From Lachnobacterium bovis (GTDB taxonomy: Bacteria > Bacillota > Clostridia > Lachnospirales > Lachnospiraceae), in NCBI RefSeq assembly GCF_900111325.1, contig NZ_FOGW01000005.1, positions 62,001-126,000 of the forward strand: DNA of 64,000 nt, written 5' to 3'. The position numbers and the translations under genes were made by a program. The notes below the pieces were generated by a model. It searched no databases. It saw only the letters and a list, made by a program, of their open reading frames with translations, and was not told where the DNA came from. Shown piece by piece: positions 25,107-34,124 of this stretch (its first letter is position 1; each line of letters begins with the position of its first letter).

Positions 25107-26747
25107 ATGAAGTTAAAAAAGAATTTATGTTTAGTATTAATATGCACGATTCTTATTGGTATGTTCTTGTCAAAGAGTGTTGAGAATTATATTACTCCAG
25201 TCAAAGAAGGTGATGAACTTCAAGTGACTCGTAAACAGCAGCATATTGAGGCTATGAAGGGTGGAGCTAATCCGAATATTGGACCAACAACAATTGCGAA
25301 GGATTTTAAAGTAGATAAGAATTTTGAGAGCCATCTACCTTTAATTGTCATTGATATTGGCAAAAAAACAATTCCGGTAACTAAAGATTTCAAAAAGGTG
25401 GTTGATAAAAATGGTAATGAGGATGTTATAATCACAGAAAAAAAACAAGATCCTTATGTAAAGGGTAATATTTCTATAATTGATAACAAAAATTACCATA
25501 ATTGTTTAGGAGATACTCCGACAGAAATTTCAAATATGAAAATAAAATATAGAGGAAATTCATCAATTAAGTATAAAAAAAAGCAATTTGGTATAAAGAT
25601 GCTTGATGAAAAAGGCAATAAAAAAAACGTAAATTGTCTAGATATGGGTGCTGATAATGAATGGATTTTAAACATTTCGATGATAGATATGTCATTAATA
25701 AGAAATTATATGTCATATAATCTTGGAAGTTCTATGTTTCCATTTACACCAGATTGTAAATATTGCGAAGTTATTTTTAAAGATGGCGAAGATTACAAAT
25801 ATCAAGGGTTATATTTGATGATGGAGAAGATAAAACAGTCAAAAGACAGGGTTGATATAACGAAATTTAAGCCTAAAAAGGACAAAGTTGTTAGTTATTT
25901 GTTAGGTCGAGACAGAATTAATAAGAACGATTTACAGCTTGATACATATGGTAATCAAAAGAGATTAACATATGGTCGTCTTACTGTTATGTATCCTAAA
26001 AAGAAAAAGATAACAAAAAAAGCATTAAATTATATACAAAATGATATTGATAAAATTGATAGAGTTGTATATTCAGATGATAAAAATGAATTTTCAACGT
26101 GGGATAATTATTTAGATGAACAATCTTTTGTAGATTACTTCTTATTCAATGAATTATTTGGAAATTACGATGCTGGTAATAATTCGACATATTTGCATAA
26201 GGAAAAGAGTGGAAAATTAAAAATGGGACCATTATGGGATTATGATGGTGCGATGGATAATTATCCGCATGAATTAAATAATCCTGAAAATATAGCTTTC
26301 CAAAATCATCCATGGTTTGATCGTTTAATTAAATCACAAAAGTATGTTAACCATTTAGAAGACAGATATGCTGTGATGAAATCGAGCATTTTTTCGGCTA
26401 AGAGCTTAGACAATTATATTGATGGTGTATATCAATTTATTGGCAATGCCGGTAAACGTGATTGGAGCAGATGGAAGTCTGTATATGGTAAGAATAGTAG
26501 AATGAAGAAAAAACTAGATTCTCAAGGATATTATGTAGATAGACATAGGCACAACTGGCCAGAAGAAGTTCAAAGATTAAAAGACTATTTCTATATGAAA
26601 GAAAAATATATGGGAAAAGGCATAGAAGGCTTTGAAAAAGATACAATTGATATGAGTATTAATGCGGGTTCATATAAAGTTGTTGCTATAGTAATCGTAT
26701 TTTTTACTGGAGTTGTACTAATTCGTAGAAAAGATATGTTTGTATAA
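25107..26747 (+). CDS. CotH-family protein kinase-like protein, membrane-anchored
   Basis: This 546-residue protein has a signal/TM segment at residues 5-22, a large extracytoplasmic domain, and a second TM at about 522-540 followed by RRKD, so both ends are anchored. The domain carries CotH signs: KYRGNSSIKYKKKQFGIK (147-164), YQGLYLMMEKIKQS (232-245) and the metal-binding GPLWDYDGAMDN (374-385). In Bacillus, CotH is an atypical kinase that phosphorylates spore-coat CotB. Here it opens a polysaccharide operon, 24 bases before the MBOAT gene, so the target may be a surface protein or the polymer machinery. CotH also occurs in cellulosomes, but no dockerin is seen. RBS is AGGGGA. Confidence 0.85.
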   Translation: MKLKKNLCLVLICTILIGMFLSKSVENYITPVKEGDELQVTRKQQHIEAMKGGANPNIGPTTIAKDFKVDKNFESHLPLIVIDIGKKTIPVTKDFKKVVDKNGNEDVIITEKKQDPYVKGNISIIDNKNYHNCLGDTPTEISNMKIKYRGNSSIKYKKKQFGIKMLDEKGNKKNVNCLDMGADNEWILNISMIDMSLIRNYMSYNLGSSMFPFTPDCKYCEVIFKDGEDYKYQGLYLMMEKIKQSKDRVDITKFKPKKDKVVSYLLGRDRINKNDLQLDTYGNQKRLTYGRLTVMYPKKKKITKKALNYIQNDIDKIDRVVYSDDKNEFSTWDNYLDEQSFVDYFLFNELFGNYDAGNNSTYLHKEKSGKLKMGPLWDYDGAMDNYPHELNNPENIAFQNHPWFDRLIKSQKYVNHLEDRYAVMKSSIFSAKSLDNYIDGVYQFIGNAGKRDWSRWKSVYGKNSRMKKKLDSQGYYVDRHRHNWPEEVQRLKDYFYMKEKYMGKGIEGFEKDTIDMSINAGSYKVVAIVIVFFTGVVLIRRKDMFV

Positions 26748-26771
26748 GATTTAAATTTAAGGTGGTACAAA

Positions 26772-28217
26772 ATGCGTTTTTTTGATTTTACGTTTATCTT
26801 GTATTTTTTGCCTATAACATTATTGATTTATTTGTGTCTTAGCTTTTCAAAAAAATTGCAAAACACATGGTTATTTATTGCCAGTTTGATGTTTTACACT
26901 ACAGGTAAATTAATGAATGTGGTAGTTTTTGGGGTATCATTGGCAATTAACTATTTTTTAGGTTTGTTAATTGATGGTGGTAAACAAAAAGATAAAAATA
27001 CAAAAAAGATTTTGATAGTTGGCATTATATGTAATGCATTAGTATTGTTTGTTGTTAAATATTTATATCTGTTTTTAGAAAAGAACGATATAATGCAGTA
27101 TGCAAAAGGAAGAGAGTTTGATTGTTTTAATGCAGTTAGTATTTCTTTTTTCGTTTTGCGTGGTATCTCATATTTAGTTGATATATATAGGGATGATGCA
27201 ACAGTATTAAGTAATCCAATAGATTGTGGACTGTATATGTTTTTCTTTCCACAAGTTCTTGCAGGACCAATTATGAAATATAAAGACACTGAACAGTTTA
27301 TAAGAGAACGAAAAATAAATGTTTCAAACATTACAGAAGGAATATGGAGATTTGCTATTGGATTTATAAAAAAGGTTGTGATTGCAAATGGATATGCTAG
27401 CATTGTAGACAATACATACAAGTTGACTCAAACAGGTAGTGGCTTATATAGCGTATCAGGTATGATGGCTTGGATTGGTGCAGTGTTTTTTGTTTTTCAA
27501 ATTTATTTTGATTTTTCTGCATATTCTGATATGGCAATTGGTTTAAGTAAGATTTTTGGATTTGAATGTCATGAAAACTTTGACTATCCATTAGCAGCAA
27601 AATCAATCAATGAGTTTTGGAGAAAGTGTCATATGACTATGGTTCAATGGTTTAAAGATTACGTTTTTTTACCATTATGTGGATCTAAACCAAAAAATGC
27701 AGATGTTATTATTCGTAATATTGTTATAGTTTGCTTATTAATTGGTGTATGGCATAATGTTTCATTGACTCTTATAGTATGGGCAATGTTGAATGCATTT
27801 TTGATAATTGTTGAAAAAGTTATTGATTTTGAAAAATGGAAATTATCTTCAATAATTAAAAGACTATATGTGTGTATAGTAATTTTATTGAGTAGCGTTA
27901 TATTAAGGGCGGATAGTTTATTTACGGCAAAAGAATATTTTGAAAATATGTTTTTAGCAAATAAAAATCCGTTTATGAGCAATATACCTCTTATGGTTTT
28001 AAGAGAATATTATATGCTTGTGATACCTTCAATTATTTTTGCAATACCTACTATTCCTTATATAAAAAATAAAATATCAAGTAGTGAAAATGTATTTGCT
28101 ATTTCGTTATATAAAATTATAAGTTTTTCTGCAGTTTGTGCAGGTATGGTATTGGCAATTTGTATATTAGTAAGAGGAAACGTTGATACATTTGTTATTT
28201 TAAAATTAGGACTTTAG
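26772..28217 (+). CDS. MBOAT-family O-acyltransferase (AlgI-like)
   Basis: This 481-residue polytopic protein moves acyl groups, normally acetyl, across the membrane onto an exopolysaccharide. Both family histidines are present: H287 in NEFWRKCHMTMVQWF and H328 in LIGVWHNVS, together with PQVLAGPIMKYKD. Typical AlgI/WssH length is 460-520. It follows cotH and precedes the AlgJ-like gene, the usual AlgI-AlgJ order for alginate and acetyl-cellulose. RBS is AAGGTGG. The exporter looks functional although its predicted periplasmic-side partner has lost catalytic residues. Confidence 0.9.
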   Translation: MRFFDFTFILYFLPITLLIYLCLSFSKKLQNTWLFIASLMFYTTGKLMNVVVFGVSLAINYFLGLLIDGGKQKDKNTKKILIVGIICNALVLFVVKYLYLFLEKNDIMQYAKGREFDCFNAVSISFFVLRGISYLVDIYRDDATVLSNPIDCGLYMFFFPQVLAGPIMKYKDTEQFIRERKINVSNITEGIWRFAIGFIKKVVIANGYASIVDNTYKLTQTGSGLYSVSGMMAWIGAVFFVFQIYFDFSAYSDMAIGLSKIFGFECHENFDYPLAAKSINEFWRKCHMTMVQWFKDYVFLPLCGSKPKNADVIIRNIVIVCLLIGVWHNVSLTLIVWAMLNAFLIIVEKVIDFEKWKLSSIIKRLYVCIVILLSSVILRADSLFTAKEYFENMFLANKNPFMSNIPLMVLREYYMLVIPSIIFAIPTIPYIKNKISSSENVFAISLYKIISFSAVCAGMVLAICILVRGNVDTFVILKLGL

Positions 28218-28304
28218 TTATGTGTTATTGATAGAGTAATTCGATTTTTCTGGCTTATTAATATATGTAATTTGTAAAAAATAAAAGAAAGGTTTAATAC
28301 AAAA

Positions 28305-29543
28305 GTGAAAAAAGTAGATAATATAAGAAATATTGAAAAAATTATCTTCTGTATAGTTTTTTTTAGTGGGATTTGTGTGTTTTCATTTTTTACAGCTAAG
28401 CCAACATTAAATAGACTTAAACATCTAGAATTATGTGAGGCGGTTCAACTAAAAAATGTAGAAAAAAATGTAAATAAATCTCTATATAAAAGAAATACAA
28501 TGTATGAAAGTTATGCAAAGTTGAACTATTCTCTTGGAAAAAAAGAAATAGATAATTTTTCATACGCGTTAGATAAAAAAGGATATTATCATCCAGTCAA
28601 TTTTTGGGTGAATGTGGATAGTTATAATTATAGACGATTCGCACAACAGATTTTGACTTTGAAAAAAGATATTTATGATAATGGTGGCAAAGTTGTGTTT
28701 ATGGGAATACCTAATAAATACAATGAAGCTTGGACAAAGGGTTATAAGGGAATTCCATATAATGATTATAATAAGCAATTAGATGAATTATTGCTTTGGA
28801 ATAGACGTTATGGCATAGATTATGTTGATTTTAGAGAAACACTTAAAAAGTCTAAAATTGATTATAATAAAATGTTTTATAAAACAGATGAATATTGGTC
28901 GGCTACAGCATCTTTTTTGGCATTTAAAGATTTAGTTAATTATTTAAACGAAGAAGAGAATGCTAATTTAGATAAAAGTGGTTATTATCGAAACATTAAA
29001 AATTACGAAGTAAAATATTACAATAATAAATTTTTAGGATCATATGCGAGAAGAGCTGGTAAATCAATGATAAAAGGTGGTCTTGAGGATTTTGAAACAA
29101 TAGCTCCGAAATTCAAGGGTAATATCACGTTCGAGGGTAAAACAGGTGACTATAAAGATACCGTTTTAGATGAGTCAAAATTAAATTATTCATCTGTGTA
29201 TGATTCTAACGTAGTTGGATATTATATGAGCGGCATAAAAAAAACACAGACAATAATTAACAACGATAACCCTAAGGGATTAAAGATTTTATGGCTTAGA
29301 GATCCTGCTGCATCACCATTAATTGTTGATACAATTCCTTTATGCAGTAAAATTGATTGTGTTTGGGGCAAATATGCGACGGATGGTTATATTAAAAAAA
29401 TTTTAAAGGAGAACAAATATGATTATGTCTTTATTTCTTATGAGACAGTAAATCTTGTTCCAGAATTTTTTGATTTTTACAAGAATGATCATCCCAAGAT
29501 AGGAGATAAAGCTAAAAGCAAGGCACAATCTGAAAAGAAATAA
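28305..29543 (+). CDS. AlgJ/DHHW-like SGNH-fold protein lacking catalytic residues
   Basis: The 412 residues begin with a TM anchor (13-30) and then follow the layout of AlgJ/AlgX and DHHW-family acetyltransferases that finish polysaccharide O-acetylation outside the cell. The block normally reading TDxHW is TDEYW here (194-198), so the catalytic His is Tyr197. The later block normally carrying the nucleophile (kDSya or GTSY) is LRDPAAS (331-337), so Ser is replaced by Pro334. The fold is otherwise kept, including ILWLRD and VNLVPEFF. It starts at GTG with AAAGG upstream. It may be a scaffold or acceptor-binding partner of the MBOAT protein, or use other residues. Confidence 0.75.
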   Translation: MKKVDNIRNIEKIIFCIVFFSGICVFSFFTAKPTLNRLKHLELCEAVQLKNVEKNVNKSLYKRNTMYESYAKLNYSLGKKEIDNFSYALDKKGYYHPVNFWVNVDSYNYRRFAQQILTLKKDIYDNGGKVVFMGIPNKYNEAWTKGYKGIPYNDYNKQLDELLLWNRRYGIDYVDFRETLKKSKIDYNKMFYKTDEYWSATASFLAFKDLVNYLNEEENANLDKSGYYRNIKNYEVKYYNNKFLGSYARRAGKSMIKGGLEDFETIAPKFKGNITFEGKTGDYKDTVLDESKLNYSSVYDSNVVGYYMSGIKKTQTIINNDNPKGLKILWLRDPAASPLIVDTIPLCSKIDCVWGKYATDGYIKKILKENKYDYVFISYETVNLVPEFFDFYKNDHPKIGDKAKSKAQSEKK

Positions 29544-29555
29544 GGGAGATTATAA

Positions 29556-30248
29556 ATGTTAGATGTATTAAGAGAAGAAAAGAAATATGATATGACTAGT
29601 AGCGAATTGTTATTAGTCAAGAGTAAATTATCAAAAGTACTTTTAGGTGATTCTTTCAATGGTTTTAATAGCTATTTAGTTAGATCCTTGTATTTTGATT
29701 CTTATACAGATAGAGATTTGAACGAAAAAGCAGCAGGACTTAGCGAACGAAAAAAAATTAGATTAAGAATATATCATACAGATGCAAAAAAAGCTAAGTT
29801 AGAGCTTAAGGCAAAAAGTGGTACAATGCAACGTAAAAGATCTCTAACGATTTTAAAAGAAGATGCTATTGAATTAATTAAGGGCAATTATTCAGTACTT
29901 TTAAAATATACAGAAAGTATTGCAATGGAATTTTATGTAATCATGAGTAGTGAATTATACAGACCAAAATGTGTAATTGAATACGATAGAATTGCAATGA
30001 GAGCTCCAGAAAATAATATACGTATTACTATTGATACAGGAGTAAGATCAAACGAAGCGAACTTTGATTTTTTCTCTGATAAGTTAGATTTTTACAAGGT
30101 TATGCCTGACGATAAAGGAGTTTTAGAAGTTAAATATAATAGATTTTTACCATCGTATATTAAGCTTGCACTTAATGTATCAGATAAATTAGAAACTTCT
30201 GTTAGTAAATATGTTTTAGCAAGAAAATTTTCAGGAGGCAGTGAGTAA
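29556..30248 (+). CDS. VTC-domain (polyphosphate polymerase-like) protein
   Basis: The 230 residues match the VTC tunnel domain: EKKYDMTSSELLLVKSKL, VRSLYFDSY, RKKIRLRIYHTD, KLELKAKSG followed by KRS, and EVKYNRFLP. The basic and acidic residues lining the tunnel of yeast Vtc4, which polymerises ATP to polyphosphate, appear preserved (R/K in KIRLRIY, K in LELKAK, E in LEVKYN). No TM is present, so it should be cytoplasmic. The stop overlaps the ATG of the DUF4956 gene (TAATG), implying a tight complex with that membrane protein, a pairing common in Firmicutes and Actinobacteria. Its presence inside a cellulose synthase operon is unusual. Confidence 0.88.
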   Translation: MLDVLREEKKYDMTSSELLLVKSKLSKVLLGDSFNGFNSYLVRSLYFDSYTDRDLNEKAAGLSERKKIRLRIYHTDAKKAKLELKAKSGTMQRKRSLTILKEDAIELIKGNYSVLLKYTESIAMEFYVIMSSELYRPKCVIEYDRIAMRAPENNIRITIDTGVRSNEANFDFFSDKLDFYKVMPDDKGVLEVKYNRFLPSYIKLALNVSDKLETSVSKYVLARKFSGGSE

Positions 30249-30880
30249 TGAAAGATTATGAAGAAATAATACTTGCAATGGTAGTTTCAGGTTTTTTTGG
30301 AATTTTTCTTGGAAAAGTATATAAATTTACGCATTCAAGAGCTGTAGATTCTTCATCAATGGAACGTTCATTTGTTATTTACAGTATGTTGATTACTATG
30401 TTGCTTTTTTTGAATTTTTATATTGGAGGTTTAGCTGTTATTGGTTCGGTAACAATAAATCGTTTTAGAAGTCCTTTAAAAGATCATAGAGATATATTAT
30501 ATATTGTATGGCTTGTTGCATCTAGCTTTTCGATAGTATCTCATCAATATTATTCGCTAGGACTAGGAAGTGTCTTTATTATCTTTTTGATGTATATTAC
30601 TGGTTCATTGAAAAATTATAACAGAGTACTCCTAGTTGTAAGAGGAAAATCTGAAATGGAAAACAATGTAATTGATAGGATTTCACAAAAGTTTGGTAAT
30701 AGTTTAAAAATGAGATATAACAATTCAGCTAAGGGAGCAGGAATGGAACTTATTTATGAATTAAATCCCAAAATCGAAAATCCTTTTGAAAAAGCGATGC
30801 TAATGAAAAAGGATTTATATGAAAGCGGAGAAGTTCAAGAGGTCAATTGTATTTATCAAGAGGATGATATGGCAATTTAA
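30248..30880 (+). CDS. DUF4956 membrane protein 1
   Basis: This 210-residue protein has about four TM segments in its first 125 residues and the DUF4956 core SVTINRFRSPLKDHRDILYIVW, then a soluble tail of about 85 residues with a beta-alpha pattern reminiscent of ACT or ferredoxin-like domains (NRVLLVVRGKSEMENNVIDRI). Its ATG overlaps the VTC stop. DUF4956 has no proven function; repeated pairing with VTC suggests a membrane channel or anchor for polyphosphate or phosphate. A paralogue lies on the other side of bcsA. Confidence 0.85.
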   Translation: MKDYEEIILAMVVSGFFGIFLGKVYKFTHSRAVDSSSMERSFVIYSMLITMLLFLNFYIGGLAVIGSVTINRFRSPLKDHRDILYIVWLVASSFSIVSHQYYSLGLGSVFIIFLMYITGSLKNYNRVLLVVRGKSEMENNVIDRISQKFGNSLKMRYNNSAKGAGMELIYELNPKIENPFEKAMLMKKDLYESGEVQEVNCIYQEDDMAI

Positions 30881-30931
30881 TATAAATTGTCAAAAGTATC
30901 AGAAATAGGGAGTAGATATAAAGGAGAAATG

Positions 30932-32890
30932 ATGCACAGTGAAAAATTTAAAAAATTTATAGTGTCTATAGCCACTTTAAATTTGATAATTTATATAGTA
31001 TGGCGTATTTTTTGGACAATGCCATTTAAGTATGGTTTGATACCTATAATTTGTGGTATTGCAATGTTATTTGCTGAAATTGCTTCTGCAGTTGAAACAA
31101 TAATGCATTATATAACATCAATAAAAATAATGGAACCAGAATTACCAGATATTCCAGATGAATGGTATCCTGAAGTAGATGTATTTATAGCTACACATAA
31201 TGAGCCATTGGATGTTTTGTATAAAACGGCAAATGGTTGTAGGCATTTAAAATATCCAGATAAAAGTAAAGTACATGTATGGTTTTGTGATGACGGAAAT
31301 AGACCAAGTGTTGCTGAATTAGCAAAAGAAATGGGAATAGGATATCAGGGCCTTGCTAATAATAAATTAGCAAAGGCAGGAAATCTTAATAATGCTTTAT
31401 CAAAAACTTCAGGAAAGTTAATTGCAACTTTTGATGCGGATATGATTCCTACAAGAAATTTTTTACTTAGGACAGTACCATATTTCTTTTTACCGAAAGT
31501 TAAGAAAAATGGTGCAGGTAAATGGGTAGAAAGAAAAGAAAATGAAATAGATCCAAATTATAAAATAGGTTTTATTCAAACACCGCAAAGTTTTTATAAT
31601 CCTGATTTGTTTCAATATAATTTGTACTCAGAAAATTTAGTGCCAAATGAACAAGACTATTTCTTTAAAGAAATTAATGTAAGTAGAAATAGATCGAATT
31701 CACCTATTTATGCTGGCTCCAATACTCTTATTTCACGAGAGGCATTAGAACTAGTGGGAGGAATTGCAACAGGAACAATTACAGAAGATTTTGAGACAGG
31801 AATCCATATTCAAGATGAAGGGTATACTTGTTATGCAACTTCAGATGTTTATGCACATGGATTAGCACCAGACGATTTAGAATCATTGATAAAACAGCGT
31901 GAACGTTGGGGAAGAGGTTGTGTCTTTTCTTTAAGAAGAATTAATGTGTGGAAAGATAAACAAATGTCATTAGCAGCCAAATTAAGCTATTTTTCATGCA
32001 AGTTATATTGGTGGTCATACTTAAGAAGATTTATTTTTATGTTGATTCCAATGATTTTTATTTTATTTGATGTTCCAGCTATTGTGTGTGAACCATGGCA
32101 AATGTTTGCAATATGGTTGCCATCTTACATACTTGGAGCGATAGCTTCAAAGGCTGTTTCAAGTAAAATTAGAAATTCAAGATGGAGTAATATAGTGGAT
32201 ACGGTGCTTTGCCCATATTTAATAATTCCTATTCTTATGGAAGCACTTGGATTTAGAAAAAGAGGTTTTCATGTTACAGATAAGACGAGAACAGTAAATG
32301 TAAAATCTGATATAGCGTATGCTTTCCCACATATAGTATTGTTAGCGTTGTCTGTAATGGCAATAGTGAAGGCATCATGGCAGATGATTGCATATAAGAC
32401 AGCGGGACCAGCTATAATTTTATTTTGGCTTTGCTATAATATGAACTCGTTGGTAATGTCTATCTTCTTTATGCTAGGTCGTGTTAATAAGCGAATGTCA
32501 GAAAGATATAAGGCTGATATTCCAGTGAAAATTAAAATAGAGGATGATAATGTTGTGTTCGGAAGAACGTTAGATATTTCTGAAGATGGATTTGCAGTCC
32601 TTTTTAAGAATGAAATAAAAGCATCAAAAAACAAAACAGTTAAAGTGTTAATTGAAACACATCATTATGAAGCTGAAATGATGGCGGAACTTGTGTATAA
32701 ACAAGAAATGGATGATGGTTATAAATATAGCTTTAATATAGTCGAATTAGACGAAAAAAATAAAGGTGAATATTTTCAAATTGTGTATGACAGAGATATA
32801 ACGCTTCCAAGTGTTATTGAGGATGAAGATAGTATTTTTGGAAATATTAGAGAAAATATTATTAGACGAACACAACTTGAAGAAATTTAA
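30932..32890 (+). CDS. bcsA: Cellulose synthase catalytic subunit with PilZ domain
   Basis: This 652-residue inner-membrane family-2 glycosyltransferase polymerises UDP-glucose and threads the chain outward. Catalytic motifs, numbered from the start used here: DDG (120-122), DAD (168-170), TED (284-286), QRERW (322-326), and the gating loop FHVTDK (446-451). The C-terminal PilZ domain keeps both c-di-GMP motifs, RMSER (521-525, RxxxR) and DISEDG (548-553, DxSxxG). TM helices flank the GT domain. I prefer the ATG at 30932, five bases after AAGGAG; a TTG at 30887 lacks a site. No BcsB is encoded nearby, as expected for a cell without outer membrane but still unlike standard bcsAB pairs. A related beta-glucan is an alternative product. 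Confidence 0.92.
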   Translation: MHSEKFKKFIVSIATLNLIIYIVWRIFWTMPFKYGLIPIICGIAMLFAEIASAVETIMHYITSIKIMEPELPDIPDEWYPEVDVFIATHNEPLDVLYKTANGCRHLKYPDKSKVHVWFCDDGNRPSVAELAKEMGIGYQGLANNKLAKAGNLNNALSKTSGKLIATFDADMIPTRNFLLRTVPYFFLPKVKKNGAGKWVERKENEIDPNYKIGFIQTPQSFYNPDLFQYNLYSENLVPNEQDYFFKEINVSRNRSNSPIYAGSNTLISREALELVGGIATGTITEDFETGIHIQDEGYTCYATSDVYAHGLAPDDLESLIKQRERWGRGCVFSLRRINVWKDKQMSLAAKLSYFSCKLYWWSYLRRFIFMLIPMIFILFDVPAIVCEPWQMFAIWLPSYILGAIASKAVSSKIRNSRWSNIVDTVLCPYLIIPILMEALGFRKRGFHVTDKTRTVNVKSDIAYAFPHIVLLALSVMAIVKASWQMIAYKTAGPAIILFWLCYNMNSLVMSIFFMLGRVNKRMSERYKADIPVKIKIEDDNVVFGRTLDISEDGFAVLFKNEIKASKNKTVKVLIETHHYEAEMMAELVYKQEMDDGYKYSFNIVELDEKNKGEYFQIVYDRDITLPSVIEDEDSIFGNIRENIIRRTQLEEI

Positions 32891-32930
32891 TAATAAAGTA
32901 ATAAACAAGTTAGGATTTAGGAGAATAATC

Positions 32931-33605
32931 ATGAGACACAAAATGCTAAATTTGCTTAATGTAAGTTCTACTCACTTAAGCACAAATCAAATTATTTTAA
33001 ATTTTGTAATTGCAACAATATTAGGTTTGGTAATTTATTTATCATATAGAACAAGTCATACAAGGGTAGTTTATAGTGGACGTTTTAACGTTTCATTACT
33101 TATGATGACAATGATTACTACTCTGGTAATGAGCGTAATAGGTAATAACGTAGCATTATCACTCGGTATGGTCGGTGCTCTTTCTATTGTTCGTTTCCGT
33201 ACGGCAATTAAAGATCCTAGAGATACAGCTTATATTTTTTGGTGTATCGGAATAGGAATTTGTTGTGGTGTATCAGAATTTTTAGTTGCAACAATTGGTA
33301 CAGGATTTATTTTCGTTACATTAGTAATTTTTGGCCTTGTTCAAGATAATTTTAGATATTTGTTAGTAATCAGATGTGATAGAAATAAAGAAAATGCTGT
33401 ATTAGCAACTGTAAAACAATTTTATAAAGGCAAAGCAGAACTAAAAGTTAATAACTCTACAGTAGATAAATCTGAATTTATCTTTGAATTAACACATAAA
33501 ATCATGAAGAAAGCTACTTCACAGGGAAATATTAGCGAAAAGTTATATGAACTTGGTGGAATTGATTCTGTAAATAGTGTTTGCCAGTCAGATGAGATGA
33601 GATAA
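32931..33605 (+). CDS. DUF4956 membrane protein 2
   Basis: The 224 residues repeat the layout of the first DUF4956 protein: about four TM segments (from residue 20), the core SIVRFRTAIKDPRDTAYIFW, then a soluble tail (YLLVIRCDRNKENAVLATV). Sequence identity to its paralogue is low outside the core, so the duplication is old and the two may form a hetero-oligomer. The ATG at 32931 follows TTAGGAG, 40 bases after bcsA; the longer frame from 32811 overlaps bcsA and is not needed. A strong terminator closes the exopolysaccharide run. Confidence 0.82.
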   Translation: MRHKMLNLLNVSSTHLSTNQIILNFVIATILGLVIYLSYRTSHTRVVYSGRFNVSLLMMTMITTLVMSVIGNNVALSLGMVGALSIVRFRTAIKDPRDTAYIFWCIGIGICCGVSEFLVATIGTGFIFVTLVIFGLVQDNFRYLLVIRCDRNKENAVLATVKQFYKGKAELKVNNSTVDKSEFIFELTHKIMKKATSQGNISEKLYELGGIDSVNSVCQSDEMR

Positions 33606-33686
33606 AAAGCTTGCAATATATTTTTATTAATATTTTATATATAAGAAGTTTCATATTTGGGAGATTCTCAAAGCGAGACTTTTTAG

Positions 33687-33713
33687 GAGACGACTTAGGT
33701 CGTCTCTTTTTTT
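33687..33713 (+). terminator. Terminator of the cellulose/CotH run
   Basis: GAGACGAC (33687-33694) and GTCGTCTC (33699-33706) form a perfect stem with a TTAG loop, followed by T7. Confidence 0.92.
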
Positions 33714-33764
33714 GAACTATGTCAACTAAATTGTGTAAGTATTTTTTTTCAGTATGTGATCCTA

Positions 33765-33840
33765 AATATATTTTAGATGATGAAATTTAAAGTGATTATT
33801 CTAATATATTTTAGATGATGAAATTTAAAGTTATTATTCT
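33765..33840. repeat. Tandem duplication of a 38-bp unit
   Basis: Two adjacent copies (33765-33802 and 33803-33840) share AATATATTTTAGATGATG and the following AAATTTAAAGT, differing at about one position. They sit in the non-coding gap 33714-34041, which otherwise shows no gene. Confidence 0.8.
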
Positions 33841-34041
33841 TATTTATTTAACAAGTTTCTTTGTAGTTTTTTAAAGTTTTATAGGGTGAAGAGTTAGAAA
33901 ATTTTAAAATAGAAATTAAATATTGTCGAAAACTATTGTGTAAAAAAGGTAACTTTAATAAAGCTCACAGCGGGAGTCGTTTTTGGATATCTTCATGATC
34001 TCTGTTATTGTGTGTTTAAATATGTTAAATAGCGTACATAA

Positions 34042-34070
34042 TTGAAAAAATATACAAAAACCCATATAAT
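34042..34070 (+). promoter_or_regulatory. Promoter of the ASCH-domain gene
   Basis: TTGAAA (34042-34047), 17 bases, TATAAT (34065-34070), 55 bases before the start codon. This is close to consensus. Confidence 0.65.
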
Positions 34071-34124
34071 ATTATTAAGTGATGACTTAATTAAAAAGAC
34101 AGAAAATGCAGAAGGAGATTAAAA

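Noticed and set aside
32811..32930. Longer start for the second DUF4956 protein overlapping bcsA
   Set aside because: A good ribosome site directly precedes the ATG at 32931 and the extra residues have no family match.
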